Source: Stereocaulon alpinum (lineage: Eukaryota; Ascomycota; Lecanoromycetes; Lecanorales; Stereocaulaceae). From it: a stretch of 64,000 bases of DNA. Positions 1 to 12,349 of this stretch are shown here, in pieces; positions within the stretch are counted from its first letter, which is position 1, and each line of letters starts with the position of its first letter. The notes beneath the pieces were generated by a model. It made no database searches, was not told the DNA's origin, and worked only from the letters and a program-made list of their open reading frames with translations. The stretch covers positions 248,001-312,000 of the forward strand of contig JAEUBA010000031.1 of assembly GCA_018257865.1 (NCBI GenBank), read 5' to 3'. Both the position numbers and the translations under genes were made by a program.

Positions 1-2113
1 CCAATCTCAGTCGCCGCCTCTTCGACATTGGGTCCTCCACATTGACCTTGTGGGCTGAGACAAAAGGGAGTTGACGTTGTCGCTAATGTGTAGGAGAAGC
101 CGCGGATTATCGATTGGATGCTTTAGTTCAAGGTCGGACTCCGCGCATGGCAAAGTAGATGGCACAGGTACGATGAGCGTTGATGGCGGTTGAAAGTGAG
201 TAATTGCGGGCGATTTATGCTGGCGCAATGTGTGTACAAGTCATGCAGATATCGTGCAGACTCTCAGACTCAGGTGGTGTGGCAGCACATCTGCAGCTAT
301 AAGTGCCCCCGTTAACTGATTGGGCGAGGGGCTCGAGGCCAGCTAAAACCACTACAAGCTAGCTTCTCTAAGCCAAGTACAGTTCCCCTCCGTCAAGAAA
401 TCGCACAATTTACAGTCGCATGACTATTCTATTGGTCGAGGTCCACAACTACTTTATAGACAGGAGCAGTCTACTATTTGGCACCAAGAGCTGTGAGCTG
501 TACCATGTTTTGTACTCATACCGCACGCGATCCTTAAGCCGGCGGGGAAGGTCAGCAGACATCGGGAGATTCAGGGCAACAATAGAATGCATCAACGACG
601 CCTGCATGAAACTCTTTAAAGCTGCCTTAAAAAAATTCTCGCACATGGCTTCAAAGAGTTGGCAAAATATCTGGTGTCGGCCGAACATAACGACTTGGCT
701 CAACCACCTGTCAGCCGAGAGGGGGGATGGATCGGCGTTCTTATTCGCTAGCTGCTTAGCTGCATAGAACCATGCGGTTGATCTTCACGAGGACCTCCAC
801 AAAGACTTCCTAGCGAATGGCAGATGATTCGACCCAACAGTGTGGCTCGATTCCTAACGCCACCACACCCATCGAAAGTCAGGGAATGTTCGACCGGGCC
901 TGACATGTCAAGACGAGATGGAGTGGAAGAGCATTGTTATAAATGCTTCAAGTGGCGAGTCCCGTGATCAAATCAGTACCGACCGGGTTTTTGCAGAAGT
1001 CCATGCGCCCGGCCAAGTATGCGCTGGCATTGCGGAGCTACCGCTGCAGGCGCCTCATAACACGCACCAAATGACGATATGGTTGAACAGCGGCAGAGGG
1101 AAAAGCACAGCGAGATCGGTAGGCTCAAAGCGGTCAGTAAGGCGAGTCAGCTACGCTCGCCATGGAAAGGGTTCGTGGATCAGATCCAAAAGGGGCTTGT
1201 TCGCGAGCCGTCAGAGTTGCAGCACGCAGTAGGCGACCTGCTGCGCTGTACCTTGCATCATCCCTAAAGCCGTTTGTCCATGCTTTGCTCGAGGAGATGC
1301 CACTGTAGCCGACATTCCTCTGTAATCTCAGAGTTCGGGCATTTGCAGTAGAGTGTGCACTGTGTCGTCTCCGCCACCAAATTTGACCAAGTGGAGCTCG
1401 TGGCCCCATGAACTTGGACTGGCAGCACGAATATGAAATCGGACTCGAGATGATGGCGGCTGAGACTCGCAACACTGAGACGGATAGATGCCTCACGGCA
1501 GAAATTGCTTCAGTTTTCAGGACACATCCTGGAGGTCGCAAAATCAGACAGAACCAACGAACGTTTGGAAGCAGTAAGAGCAATCATAGACATGAGATCC
1601 CAAACATAAGATTCAGATTGCCCAAACTTTCAGTATGTTCTCATCTCTGCTTACGATGCTGAACAACAAAGGAAATATGACACGTGCTTCTGCATTATTA
1701 ACCCGGAAACGAACAGATTATGGCGCTCTCCACGAAAATGGATAAATATAGTCTAACGTATAGTGAAGCACGACCGATAAGCAACCTTCTCAAGAAAGTC
1801 CATTACGGGAACATTGGTGGAGAGTGCAACTGATGGCAACAGAAAAGAAAGCTTCCATGAAGCCAGCCCTAGGAGACATGCCCGGAAAAACTCATAGCCC
1901 GGAGCCGCTGCGCACGGGGACCGCGCCTGCCGCCAGAACAAAAAATTAGCTCACACGAAAATTGTCTCATCTCGCGGATCCCTCACGAGACTTTGTTCCC
2001 AAATTCAAATCACCTTCACCAATGCTCTTGTAGCATACAAATAAATTCACAACGCGGTCAGAGTCTGCTTGAGGCTCATCAACCTCTGCCAACGAACTTG
2101 ACAACTGTCCTCC
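1..2113. other. no convincing gene; possible decayed coding remnants
   Basis: I see no gene I can support here. Protein-like stretches occur in several frames: around 450-700 on the minus strand, 1079-1267 on the plus strand, and about 1487-1757 on the plus strand, where one frame is open on both sides of a TAA at 1607-1609. They are separated by stops and frame changes and have no consistent splice sites. This could be the residue of an old gene, or chance. The segment just before 2114 is probably the promoter and leader of the decarboxylase gene downstream. Confidence 0.3.
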
Positions 2114-2161
2114 ATGAGCAACAAGGACCTGCTGCGCTTCCTGTCTAAGCCTGCAAAGTGA
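2114..2161 (+). CDS. short upstream ORF (15 codons) in the leader of the AdoMet decarboxylase gene
   Basis: A 15-residue ORF starts with MSNKDLLRF and ends in TGA at 2159-2161. The stop overlaps a perfect fungal 5' splice site, GTGAGT at 2158-2163, so an intron may start inside the last codon. I tried the nearby acceptors near 2233 and 2252, and both still give a peptide of only about 18-32 residues that stops well before the main ATG at 2694. In every form it is therefore a short upstream ORF. AdoMet decarboxylase mRNAs of animals and plants are known to carry regulatory uORFs that respond to polyamines. That this one does the same is inference, and whether it lies in the mRNA was not shown. 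Confidence 0.35.
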   Translation: MSNKDLLRFLSKPAK

Positions 2162-2693
2162 GTAACCCCCCCACGCACAGATCTTCTATGCTCTCCCTGC
2201 TGCACACAGTTGAACCTTTGTCGTTGTCCAGTGGCTCACGGCTTTTCGTACAGGCCCAGATAACATACGCCACAAGATCCTAAAGACCTTCAACATCTTC
2301 TCCTACTATACCACAAAAATCCTCCTCGTCTGCTTGATTGGGGCGAGGACCACCACATAGCCAAAATTCCTTGGTACAAGGACTTCTTCATTCCCCTCTC
2401 GGCTCGACCTCCATAACGACGCCAAAAGTCAAGACATACCAATCACCGACTGCTGCTGGCTTAAGCCAGCCTCCATATCATCCCACCGAGCGTGGGCCTT
2501 CTCTTCTCAGTCGAACGCCGCACTGTTCGTCTGGGTGGCAGATTGTGCCTCACGGTCCTCTCGAACCAGTCTACAATACACATCACATCCGTGCATTGAC
2601 ATTGGCGGTGCAGCCTATTGACCCTGTTCCACATCATTACAAAGATTTTGCGTTTGCATAGGTCAAGGTCATCGACCAGGCTACCGCACGGAT

Positions 2694-4381
2694 ATGGTCA
2701 ATATTGATATTCCCAAAAACTATTCAGCATCTCCATCTTCTTTTAGTGGGACGCCCCTTTTGACCATCAATAGTGATGTTGCTATCGACCATGACTCCAG
2801 CAATGCATTTGAAGGTGCGTCATACCAATATCTGAACAACCAATCTATCTCTAATGTAGAACAGGACCAGAGAAGCTGCTAGAAGTATGGTTCAGCGCCT
2901 CCTCCAATTCCCTGCCTGCGGCCACCGCCCCAGCCGGGCTCAAGGTCGTACCTGCCAATGTATGGAAAGATATGCTTGAGCTGGTCAACTGCAAAGTGCT
3001 CTCCATTGTCGAGTCTGAACGTGTCGATGCATATCTCCTTTCCGAATCGAGCATGTTTGTCTTCCCACACAAGCTCATACTGAAGACCTGCGGCACAACT
3101 ACACTTCTCCGCGGTCTACCAAAGATCCTTGAGATTGCTGCATTGAACGCCGGGTTTCCTTACGCTACTCCGAATGTAGAGGCTGGTAGGAGCGCTGCTG
3201 CGAAGCCTTACCGTGTTTTCTATAGCCGGAAGAATTTCAAATTCCCCGAGCGTCAACGTGGACCACACCGCAGCTGGAGAGATGAGGTCTATTCACTTGA
3301 CCAGCTCTTCCTACGCGGCAGTGCATATATGATTGGAAAAATGAACGGCGAGCACTGGTATCTTTACCTTACGGAGCCAAATACAATCTTGACGCCGCCT
3401 GCTACGCCTACATCGGAGAAGCGCGAGACGGAGACCAGATTGCTAGAGCTTCCAAGTACCCAGGGATCTCTCAACACTCATGATCACTACGATGACGATC
3501 AGGATGAGACTTTGGAGATACTCATGACTGACTTGGACGAGGAAACGGCAAAGCAGTTTTATCTCGACAACGCGAGTGCGGTCGCGGAGGATCGATACTA
3601 TCGTGGAGATTACAAGGCACACATTGACGCCAAACAACATATGGGAGATATCGATGGTCTACATTCCAACGAAGAGAGCAGGCCTGGCAATCCTCGCTGC
3701 CTCAAGACCATTGATGAGGAAGTCGATGTCTTCAGTAACACATCGTCTGACCCTGCCGATCCCGGGTCCTCCGACTCTGAGACTTTGATCTACCCTGAGG
3801 AATTGAACACTGAAGGTCACCCCCTTGGTACCATTGTCTCTGAATCTTGCGGGCTCTCAGATGTCTACCCTGTGTCCAAGTACCCTGATGCTCGTATCGA
3901 CGCTTACATGTTTGAGCCCTGCGGCTTCTCTGCCAATGGTGTCATTCCTGCTCCCACCGGCAGAGACGCGACCCATTATTTCACGGTCCATGTCACCCCT
4001 GAGCCCCATTGCTCTTATGCATCTTTCGAGACTAATGTCCCGAACAAGCAGACAGGACGTCAGACGGCGGACGTCATTGAACAGGTCGTCAACATTTTCA
4101 AACCTGGGCGCTTCTCCGTGACCATGTTTGAAGGGGTCAACACTGAAGACGACCACGATGATACTGGCGCTGGATCTATTGCAGCTAAGAAGACCGAGAC
4201 TATCGACAAGCATGTTGCACGCAAACGAAGCCGCCTGGATCAGATTCCAGGGTACAAACGTGTCGAGCGCATTGTACACGATCTGGAAGGCTACGAGCTT
4301 GTCTTTAAGCATTACGTGAAAGATGGCTGGAAGGGTGGAGCACCGAGATTAGGAGAGGTGGACGGTCCTTGTACCATCTGA
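2694..4381 (+). CDS. SPE2: S-adenosylmethionine decarboxylase proenzyme
   Basis: This enzyme decarboxylates AdoMet to supply aminopropyl groups for spermidine and spermine synthesis in the cytosol. It is a pyruvoyl enzyme that cuts itself. The family signature LSESSMFVFP is present, and the predicted autocleavage is between Glu101 and Ser102. It is followed by KTCGTTTLL, which contains the conserved active-site Cys (about residue 116). Two exons, 2694-2814 and 2865-4381, flank a 50-nt intron (GTGCGT...ACAG) and encode 545 aa, normal for fungi. The ATG at 2694 is chosen because exon 1 joins in frame to the conserved EKLLEVWF segment. An acidic, Ser-rich, low-complexity stretch (about residues 220-330) interrupts the core, as often happens in fungal forms. 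Polyamine control through the upstream ORF is possible. Confidence 0.95.
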
Positions 4382-5891
4382 AGGAAGGATGATGTTCAAT
4401 GACTTGATGAGGAGAGGCAAGTATAATGGAGGGTTTCAGGAGTGTGAAGACAATGGCTTCATTCACGTGATATTGCGAGGGGTCCTTGTTCTTATGATGG
4501 CGGTCTCCTAACGAAAAAATCCAAATTGACAAAAAGCAAGGAGCTTAGTGGAACTGGAAACGGGACGCTTGAATATCAGCAGTGTTGCTTATGGAATGAT
4601 TGCAAGAAGCTGTAGATAGATAATCCAACTATGTCCATTCTTTACCTGGTGGAGCCTCTCCAACTCCCACTCTTTCATTGAGCGCCAAGACCATCCATAT
4701 TCCATGTATCCCTCAAGCCTCTGCAGGCTCATTTGCTAGAATTGCACTGATCGCCGCAAGCATTTCTCATCTCTGATAGACTGATGTCGAAATACACCAA
4801 GTACCATGTTGCATGGCATTTCTTTGAGCGATGTACCAAACGTATAAAGTTCTCGGACTTTCATTGGATGGCGGAGGAATCTTTCTGTCCAGCCAACCAT
4901 AACCAGCTATCTCAACCTTCTTTGTCAAATATCTCCCGCAATCCATGCGGGTCTCCCTTCTCCGAGCCGGCTTCCGCTGCTGGAGGAGTCAAAAGCAATT
5001 TTTTGACCTCCGGCTGAGCTAACGAGGACGCGGTGTCGCAACGTTGACTTGTTTCCAGTGTTGAAGTGAATGTGGTAGAGACGCCACTTCCGCTAGAGCT
5101 AACCGTAATGAGGTTTTCTGCTGTATAGCCGTTGAACGTCTTGCAAAAAATTGTAGATTGGGGCGTTGCGATCGTGGTTTGATTGGTCCAACAATTGTAG
5201 ATGTTTTGCCACTGGCAGCGATCCATGGTTGAAGAACGCCATTCCGCTAGACTAACCGTATGGAATGCTTCGAGGTTTGATTGATAGGCGCCACGTGAGA
5301 GGAAGGGAGGGTTTGGTGTTTCCATATTGTAGAAGTGAATATTTGACATCCATGCTAAGAGATTTGCTTGCCGAGCCGCTAACCGTCTTGGGATTCTGGC
5401 TCTTTGTCTGTGCGAGGTCGTAACCGGTCAGTCCCAGCAAATCCAGCCAAGATGGCGGATGGTCTGCTCTTCTCAAAATAAAGGAGCATGATGGAAAGGG
5501 CCCAGTCCATTCTTTCGCAGAAAATCCAGCTCTTCGTTGACCGAACATGCAAGAAAGACAAGCGCACCAGTCTGAAGCATTGACAAGATTTGGGCTTGAT
5601 TACACTCATTATGCATCGAATTGGAGAATAAGACCACTCTGTTCGCGCAATTGTTCGGCTGCAGAACGCCAAGAGAAGTAGATCTGAAGAGCAGCAGCCC
5701 CTACGCTTTCTCAGCTAACAGGACTGGTGGCGGTTTGCTCTTGCAGACCGGGCCAAACGTGCAAATTGGTGGAAACCCCAGAGCCGACGTCCGCTTATGC
5801 AGTCTTCTTGTAAGCAAGCGACGCCGAAGATAGCCTCTGTTGAAAGGTCATGTACTGGGCGAATGCATAGAAACAGTCCTCGCACATGGAC
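4382..5891. other. intergenic; one doubtful minus-strand ORF at 4912-5349
   Basis: The only ORF of note is 4912-5349 on the minus strand (about 145 aa, starting MSNIHFYNM), with several Cys and a Ser/Thr-rich stretch. I found no signal peptide and no convincing upstream exon, so I do not call it a gene. Three loose copies of a motif like CCGCTA(GA)CTAACCGT sit at about 5092, 5244 and 5375, suggesting small repeats. Nothing else is recognisable. Confidence 0.35.
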
Positions 5892-6836
5892 TCATGATTG
5901 AATGCTAGCCGCATCGTTAAGTAGATTATGCAGAGCTCTCACACTAGTAACCGCACCATCATCTTGGCCAGTGGACCTTGGAGCCTGGTTAGAACGGCGG
6001 AGCCAGGTCAGGATCTGTGGCAGAAGCGAGGCCGGTGCAGGATTTGACAAACTAGGTGTCCTGTTGCGGCCAGAAATATTGACATTCGAAGCTGCAGCAG
6101 TAGCATCACCAGTCACTGCATCATTGCCGGAAGAGGCGCTCGCTAATGCCAGAGCCCTCGACTTTGACCGAGTATGAGGTCCCTCAGATCTAGTCTCCTC
6201 CACTGTCTCAAGCCTCATGGGAGATACCGAGTCCGCAGGACTGTTCTGGAAATTATGTAGATCCCCATGAGGAGGTCGATGACTGCTATGTTCCTCCGCC
6301 AAGCTCATCTTGCTTCGACCGCATATCTCCGCAATAGCCTCGATAGACTCTTCTGCATCCGGACCAATTGAGGCCAGTATGTCTTGGAACGAAAAGCTTT
6401 CAGGTGCTGGCAGCCGTGGGGATCGTGACGTAGTATCAGTGGATGGCTTCTGTTTCCTCCTCATATCCGTCTTCGCAGATGGTTTGCGTACGAGCACTGG
6501 TTTGGAATTCGCGGAAGGTTGGGTTTTGGTTGAGGGAGTGGGGGCGACGTCTTTGCTTTTTACACGCCGAAGCGCAGCTTGATGCGCAAGATTGGGTTCT
6601 TTGGCGGCAGGTTTAGAAAGGCGGCGCTGAGCAGCATTGATGGAAGAAGCGGTATGGACATCCCTGCGAGTTATCTCTGGCACGTTGCTATTGCTCGTGG
6701 GGGCAGCACTATTAGAACTAGCAGCAGTCGACCTATGCACTTGAGCATGATCTGCTTGATCTGCAGTTACAACACCAACGTGCATGCTTCCTGCAGGAGA
6801 GGCGGGTGCCGCGTGTGCAGGCGGAGCTTTGGCCAT
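5892..6836 (-). CDS. hypothetical low-complexity protein, 314 aa
   Basis: A single-exon ORF of 314 aa that I do not recognise. It is rich in Ala, Ser, Pro and Arg/Lys and looks mostly disordered. The part most like a conserved core is near residues 150-200, with SFQDILASIGPDAEESIEAI followed by an EICGRSKMSLAEEH-like stretch. A second ordered piece near residues 270-310 reads LPQILTWLRR and ALHNLLNDAA, which could be short amphipathic helices. No signal peptide or membrane segment is visible. The ATG at 6836 is the first in a long open frame. It could be a regulatory or scaffold protein, but nothing in the sequence proves a role. Confidence 0.65.
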   Translation of the reverse strand: MAKAPPAHAAPASPAGSMHVGVVTADQADHAQVHRSTAASSNSAAPTSNSNVPEITRRDVHTASSINAAQRRLSKPAAKEPNLAHQAALRRVKSKDVAPTPSTKTQPSANSKPVLVRKPSAKTDMRRKQKPSTDTTSRSPRLPAPESFSFQDILASIGPDAEESIEAIAEICGRSKMSLAEEHSSHRPPHGDLHNFQNSPADSVSPMRLETVEETRSEGPHTRSKSRALALASASSGNDAVTGDATAAASNVNISGRNRTPSLSNPAPASLLPQILTWLRRSNQAPRSTGQDDGAVTSVRALHNLLNDAASIQS

Positions 6837-7545
6837 GGAAATTTCTTATTCCGGCAATCGCGATTCGCCAAAGAAGGATCTTGCAGAATCTAAGACAGTA
6901 GGTTGCAGATTGACAGCAGAGGCTTTCAATTGTTGGGAGTACCGTGTAAGCTAAACGTAGAAACGCGCAGGATGTAGTGGGGAAGTACAACCGAGGGGGT
7001 TACGATAATATGCAGCTCTGCGTTGGCACGAGGGCTTGCATAGACTATCCGCCCGCGTATGAACTATAAACCTGGATGATTCGCCGCTCGCTGGCGGTGG
7101 TTGCTGGCTGTGCAGGGACGAGAACAATCAGGCGTGCTGCTTGTATAGCGTAGATGGTGATATCGAATGTAAGCAGGCCGTCAAGTCGCTCCCTATCTCT
7201 GTCCTACATCTAGGATGAGTCATGTCCGTAGAGAATACAGCTCACACCACCCCACACACCTCCGCATCATTCATGTCAGCGACTACAAGCTCACCATGAA
7301 GAATCCGATGTGGAGTAATACACCAGCACGGGTTTGAAGCCTACTTCCTATGCTCCGACTCACAGCCCCTTTTGACGGCTTTACCCAGGCCATCACTTGT
7401 TATTGTGCGAGGGAAGAGTCCGCGTTAATGTTCTTTTATCAGTTTTGCCTCCAGCGCCTATCAAGCACACATGTGGCCATTGCTTCGGCTATTGGCCCTT
7501 TAGATGGGCCCTTCTGTGAGCTCATGAGAGCTGAGAAGTACTATT
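6837..7545. other. intergenic, nothing recognised
   Basis: Presumed promoter region of the minus-strand gene at 5892-6836 and flank of the repeat array. No ORF with credible coding character and no RNA gene was seen. Confidence 0.4.
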
Positions 7546-7549
7546 CCTA

Positions 7550-7915
7550 TCCTACGGCTCACTTATATTCCTTGTGTACCGTTTCTCAACTCTGCAGTCC
7601 TGTTAACGCACCTTTTCTTCAGGCTAAAGTCCGTTGATTCCTGTTGTTTGTTACTGAATCAGAGTTCCTTTTATATAAATCTCCCAACTCTGTTCTCCTA
7701 CCAACGCACTATGTGTCGGGCTAAAGTCCGTTGATCTCTGTTATTTATTGCTTGATCGGAGTTCCGTTCATAATTTTACCTAACTCTACTGTCCTACTAA
7801 CATAACTTCCATCAGGCTAAAGTCTGCTGATTCTATTGTTAGTCGCTTAATCAGACTTCCTTGTAGATAGTTTTCAACTCCAATGCTCATGTCTTAACCT
7901 CATGCCGCTGCGACA
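7550..7915 (+). repeat. ~96-bp tandem repeat array, copy 1 (three units plus part of another)
   Basis: Units are anchored by CTAAAGTCYGYTGAT at 7624, 7721 and 7817 (spacing 97 and 96). Each unit then has a run like CTGTTGTTNGT, a GAATCAGAGTTCC-like block and CCTACTAACGCACCTT. A partial unit precedes the first (TCTCAACTCTGCAGTCCTG near 7587). The same family recurs at 17540-17855, about 10 kb away. Inside three units the two short arms can pair (for example TGATTC with GAATCA, and CTGATT with AATCAG). No ORF spans the array. Confidence 0.8.
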
Positions 7916-9012
7916 CTGGTCAGGTGTAAGGCGGGACTGATATGCCCGCAACGGGGCTGCCTTCACTAGTAGTAGTAACGATTGGTACTATGCGTTTCGG
8001 GTTTGGCAAATAAGGCCTTTAATCGAGAGAGCCAACGGTCAGCCCTTGACCTCTCTATTCAAAAGAGACCTGAAGGGGCTAGCCACTCCAGAAGAGTCTA
8101 CCCCTAGGATGACAAAAGAGCCAATATGACCGACTCAAATCTCACGCCAGAAGGCGCCGAGAGAGGCACACTTCAGGAGAAACAGTCCATCAAGATCAAG
8201 TCACACTCGCACAGAATCCACCCGAGTTCCACGAAGAAAAGGCCAGTCTGCTTATAACAAGCCCAAGTCATTTGGGGAGTTTCCAGCACCGGCTGAAGAG
8301 TCTCAGAGGCCCAAGTGGCGTCGATGTGACGCGGTGAATAAAAACGACTGGCCAGGAAAGTTCAAGTCCACGTCTCAAGGCTAGGATCAGAGAAGTTCGA
8401 GTCGCATCCACACAGCTCGAAACGAGCGTCAAGCCAGCGGAGACTGACCAATAACGCTCCACGGCCTATAAATCACTCCTCCAGAGCTAGCCCAGCAACG
8501 TGAGTGCTCCCCCATGATTCTCCCCACCATCAATCCCGATCCCAGTTCCAGGATATATAGACGACGCATTACGTTCGAAGGGTATATGGGTGGACTTGTT
8601 ATGAAGTTATGACTTTATGACATGTCAAGTATTCTTCAGCTGGAAGATCACATGTATAAGAGAGAAAACAGCATGTGCAAATGTCAACAAGGATACGCGC
8701 TTCGTGCTGGTAGAAATTGCTATTTCTGTGTTCACCGGGAGGAAGGTACTGTTAGTAGCAGGAAAGAAAAGCGCTGTCGTCTCAGATCGGACTCAAGCTA
8801 CTCGTGATGCGACAGCGTCGATACGCGGACAAACCTCGATCGTGGCACTATCACACATTAGCAACACTCAGAATCCATGATGCAAATACGTGAGAAGGAA
8901 GTCTTGGAATGCTACTGGTACAATTTAGATAGGCTACGCTAAAGCGGCATCATGCAGTATGTTGAAGGCCCAGATGCGGCATACATAACCAGCCGTTATA
9001 GAAGACCTTTCT
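7916..9012. other. intergenic, nothing recognised
   Basis: About 1.1 kb with no gene I can support. The short plus-strand ORF near 8617-8880 has no recognisable domain or codon pattern. A TATATA-like stretch lies near 8555. Confidence 0.4.
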
Positions 9013-10022
9013 CTATGCACCATTCACCATTGTATCATTGAGCTTCGGCATAGGTGGCGGGCCATCCTCATCCTCATCCATAGCCTCGAGCTCCTCAGCT
9101 GAGTGCCTATTGAACAAATCAGTAACAATGCCAGTCACATGGTGAGAGAGACATACCCAAGGAGCCCCTTGACATCCTTCATCTCATAATGCTTCTTCCT
9201 CATTTCTTCAAAATCCTTATGCCTAACAATCCCATCATGCCCCTTCCCGTCTGGCGCCTCCGGATCCACAACCACAGTCTTCTCTCCCTTGACACTCGCA
9301 CTCCTCCCTAGACCACTCCCACTATCATTCCTCTGAATCCTATCATCCTCATCCCTCCCCACATAATTGACGTCCTCCTCCGGCTCCCCAATATCCAACC
9401 CCGGAATCTCCGCCTCCTTTGTCCGCTGAGCCGATCTCCCTTCCCTCAACTTGTCAAGCTCATCAACCTGTAAATCCTGCGCATCAAGCGTCCGCATCTC
9501 CTCGTCGTCTTCTTCGGGATCATAGCGCTTCGCATACGGCGTCTTGGGCTCATCAATCTTCATCGTCGAACTCTTCTCCTGCTCCGTCAGATACAGATTC
9601 GCCTCATCCCATTTCAATCTCATATTTTCTCCTGCCTCGGCATTCTCGTTGAAGTTGGGGTTACTGGATTGGCGGCGTGACATTGAGGCGCGGTGGTTCT
9701 GGGAAGACTCTCGTCGATGGCCGGCATTCTGTAGTGTGTTCTGGAGGGTGATGTCTTTGTCTGATTCGGGGTGAGAGGCGAGCGGAGGGGAGATTGAGAC
9801 GGCTTGTTCGGTGGATGAGGTGGTGGGGGGAATGGAGGGGCGAGTGCGGGGTGAACCACGGAAGGAATTCTTTAGTATGCCTTGCAGATTGATTAGAGGA
9901 TGGAATAGTATACGAGTATGTTGGGAAGGGATACCTTTCGGCCGCTGGGAGGGTGAAATGCTACTAGTTGGTTGCATCGTCATGGGTGAGACTTGTGTCA
10001 TCCTATTTACGGATGGTTGCAC
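9013..10022 (-). CDS. GLC8: protein phosphatase inhibitor 2 family (Glc8-like)
   Basis: A regulator of type 1 protein phosphatase (PP1), acting in nucleus and cytoplasm. Three exons on the minus strand, 10022-9935, 9880-9157 and 9106-9013, are joined by introns of 54 nt (GTATCC...AAG) and 50 nt (GTATGT...AATAG), giving 301 aa. Splicing restores the family motif KGILKNSF near residues 28-36. The second signature follows in the middle, with RLKWDEANLYLTEQEK and then KIDEPKTPY (the PKTPY phosphosite region). A third, FEEMRKKHYEMK...GLLG, lies near the C-terminus. The last exon adds an acidic tail (EAMDEDEDG). All three PP1-contact regions of the family are therefore present. The start is the first ATG of the open frame; nearby in-frame ATGs (for example codons 8 and 14) could also serve. 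Confidence 0.9.
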
Positions 10023-10736
10023 TTGGAAGCTGTGTGGAATGAGGGCGCTTTAGAGCATGAAAGAACAGGGGCGGAGTTGTATATGCGGTGCAAAATTTGA
10101 TCTCGGTGGTAAGAGTTGGCATAAGACTGCGGAGGTGGTTCAAGGTCAGGAAGAAGTGGGATGATGGAAAGTTTGTCTGGTGGCAGTCCCCCGTTGGCAG
10201 GTGCAACTCGTCATGCTCATCCTAGCATAAGGCTGAGCTAGTCCAATAACAGTAAAGCTGGAAACCACTCGCGGGGATCTCCCCGAGTGCTTGTCCTTTC
10301 GTATTCTTACATCTACACTCGAGGTACAGCACTGTGTGTACAGCTGAAGTGCTCAACCAGTCATCTTCTCCACAGGCCAGTTTCTGCCAAAATCACTAAA
10401 ATCTCACTGTGAAAGTTTTTACCGTTCATGCGGGTCGCGGTAAGAATCACGAGTTAACTTCTTACAGGTAAGTAGCAAGTCGAGTCCATGTCGCTACTGC
10501 AGGTATGCCAATAGCAAGATCTCGGCGTGGAGAAGTGTGGGGTTGTTAGATGAAATTGCGCCTTCCGCAGACCTGGAGTCGTTTTGGGCGGAAAGAAAAT
10601 TCGATACAGAGAGATGTTACAAATGGCTTACCAATTGGGACCGCTAAGGGGATGATTCGTCCTTGCAAGCCCAATGTTGGATAATAGGAGGGACCAAATT
10701 TTTAAGCGATTGGTTGTCAAGTGAAGTGAAAAGTGC
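10023..10736. other. intergenic between two minus-strand genes
   Basis: Promoter region of the Glc8-like gene and 3' flank of the next gene. An imperfect short hairpin (GGGGA-TC-TCCCC) lies near 10274. No ORF or RNA gene is supported. Confidence 0.4.
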
Positions 10737-12349
10737 TCACAATAACATGCGTTGTTTAGGTCTTGCACTGCGAATTAACAATGACAAAGAAGTCTCCTCT
10801 TTTGGTTTGGTAACCAACCAAGCCATATCAACCCAACGCCGGCATCCTCCCAATCTCACTACCACATTGTCCACACGCTTCCCCTCCGACCTCGTCGCCC
10901 TTTTATCCTCTAGAATCTTGCTTGTTACACACAGGGCATGCCGCTGCGCACACTCCAATACCTCCTCATCTTCCCCACCATGTGTTTCCACCCACGCATT
11001 CCGAGTTTCTTCCCACAAGTCCTTCAATAGCTGATTATCGTGAAACGGATGCCTAGCCGGCAGATCGTAGTGAGTACTCTGTCCCGCTATATTTCGTCCT
11101 ATTCGAAAAGCAGCCCAAGCAAAACTCTGTTTCAGCCACAGCTTCCCATTCTGCTTCACATGCGGGTTGCGCTTTCGACGAAAACTCCGTTTGTTACGCC
11201 AATTTTCAATAACATCCTCGAACAACATCTTCTCTGCTTGCTGCATTGCTGATCCGAGGGAAGCATTCGTGGCTGCGAGTTTGTGCGTTGGAAGTGAGCA
11301 CCTATGCGTTTGAACGGACTTTTGCACCAGTTTTGAAACTTTGGGAGTATCAATTCGAGCAGGAGATGGAGCATTTGACGGGCTGGTTTTAGCATGGAGT
11401 GGATTGTTTGGAGGGGCGAACGAGCCATTAGTCTGCTTCATTGGGAGGAGTAAGAAGGGAGAGTCGTGCGCTGACAGGGGCGGCTGTCCCTCTACCGCGG
11501 CTCTCATAACATCAATAATGTTCTCAAATGGAAATTTGTTACAAGTCGAAGCCTCCAAGACGCCGTTTGGGGGACTTGGTTTGGCTCGGAACGGAGCATT
11601 TATGAGACTGGATGAGCCGACAACCTGTCCAAAGATCTGGGGTAGAAAGGTGGTGTGAGGCAGAGCACCAGTTTGCAGCTGGGTGTACATCGAAACTAGA
11701 CCGCGCTTGAACTTTTTGGACAGGCGGTTATTCCAAAGCTGGGTGTGGATACCGTCAATTCCGTCGATTTTGGTGCCCGGAGATGTTAGTTTGATCATTG
11801 ACAATGCTCTGTTGAGCCAAGCAAGTGCTTCTTCTTCCTTTTTCGTATTAGGCACACGGGCAGGCCTCTTTCCCTTTTTCTTGCGAGTTCCAGACTTCAA
11901 GTCTCCAAATCCGGCATTATCAGTTGTTTCATCTAGCCCAGAGACGGCGCTATCATTGAATTCTTCGCCCTTGCTCTTTATAATCCCACGCTCTTTTACT
12001 TCATTCTCGTCAAGGCCGCTGGTTTCGCTCTTATGGGTGCCAAAATCTGGGCTATTGCACTGTGTCAGTATCCTTCTAATCAAGGCTACTTTCTTAATGC
12101 AAGCCACTCAGGGTCATGTATGAGCTTCATAGCCACTTACTGCTGCGATGCGGAGTCTAAATCTTCTTTGAATTTGCTCTTGCGTGGTCCCGATTGGACG
12201 CGGCTTGGGCTCGGGAAAAGGGATGCGGGTGTTGACGAGATGGACGGACAATGACGCGAGTACGAGGAATCTTTACGGCAAAGTTCATGTAGGCTAATTC
12301 TCCGCGGCGTCCTGTGGGGGGAAAGTATAGCTGCTGGAAATTCGGCCAT
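10737..12349 (-). CDS. hypothetical protein, 507 aa, two exons
   Basis: Not recognised. Exon 1 (12349-12141, starting MAEFPAAILSP) joins exon 2 (12051-10737) across an 89-nt intron with a GTAAGT donor and TAG acceptor; the phase matches and gives 507 aa. An in-frame ATG 24 codons further upstream is possible. The N-terminal third is Ser/Lys-rich with a basic KKKGKR cluster (a possible nuclear signal). A more ordered, helical part follows (ALAWLNRALSMI...LWNNRLSKKFKRGL). The C-terminal third looks structured, with Trp-rich helices such as LWLKQSFAWAAFRIGR and DLWEETRNAW. No catalytic motif, membrane segment or signal peptide is visible. Confidence 0.7.

Noticed and set aside
2338..2661. ORF upstream of the AdoMet decarboxylase (107 aa)
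   Set aside because: No domain, wrong for a separate gene so close to the main start; more likely leader sequence or an intron.
4912..5349. Secreted Cys-containing protein on the minus strand
   Set aside because: No signal peptide or joining exon found in 5350-5700 despite several attempts.
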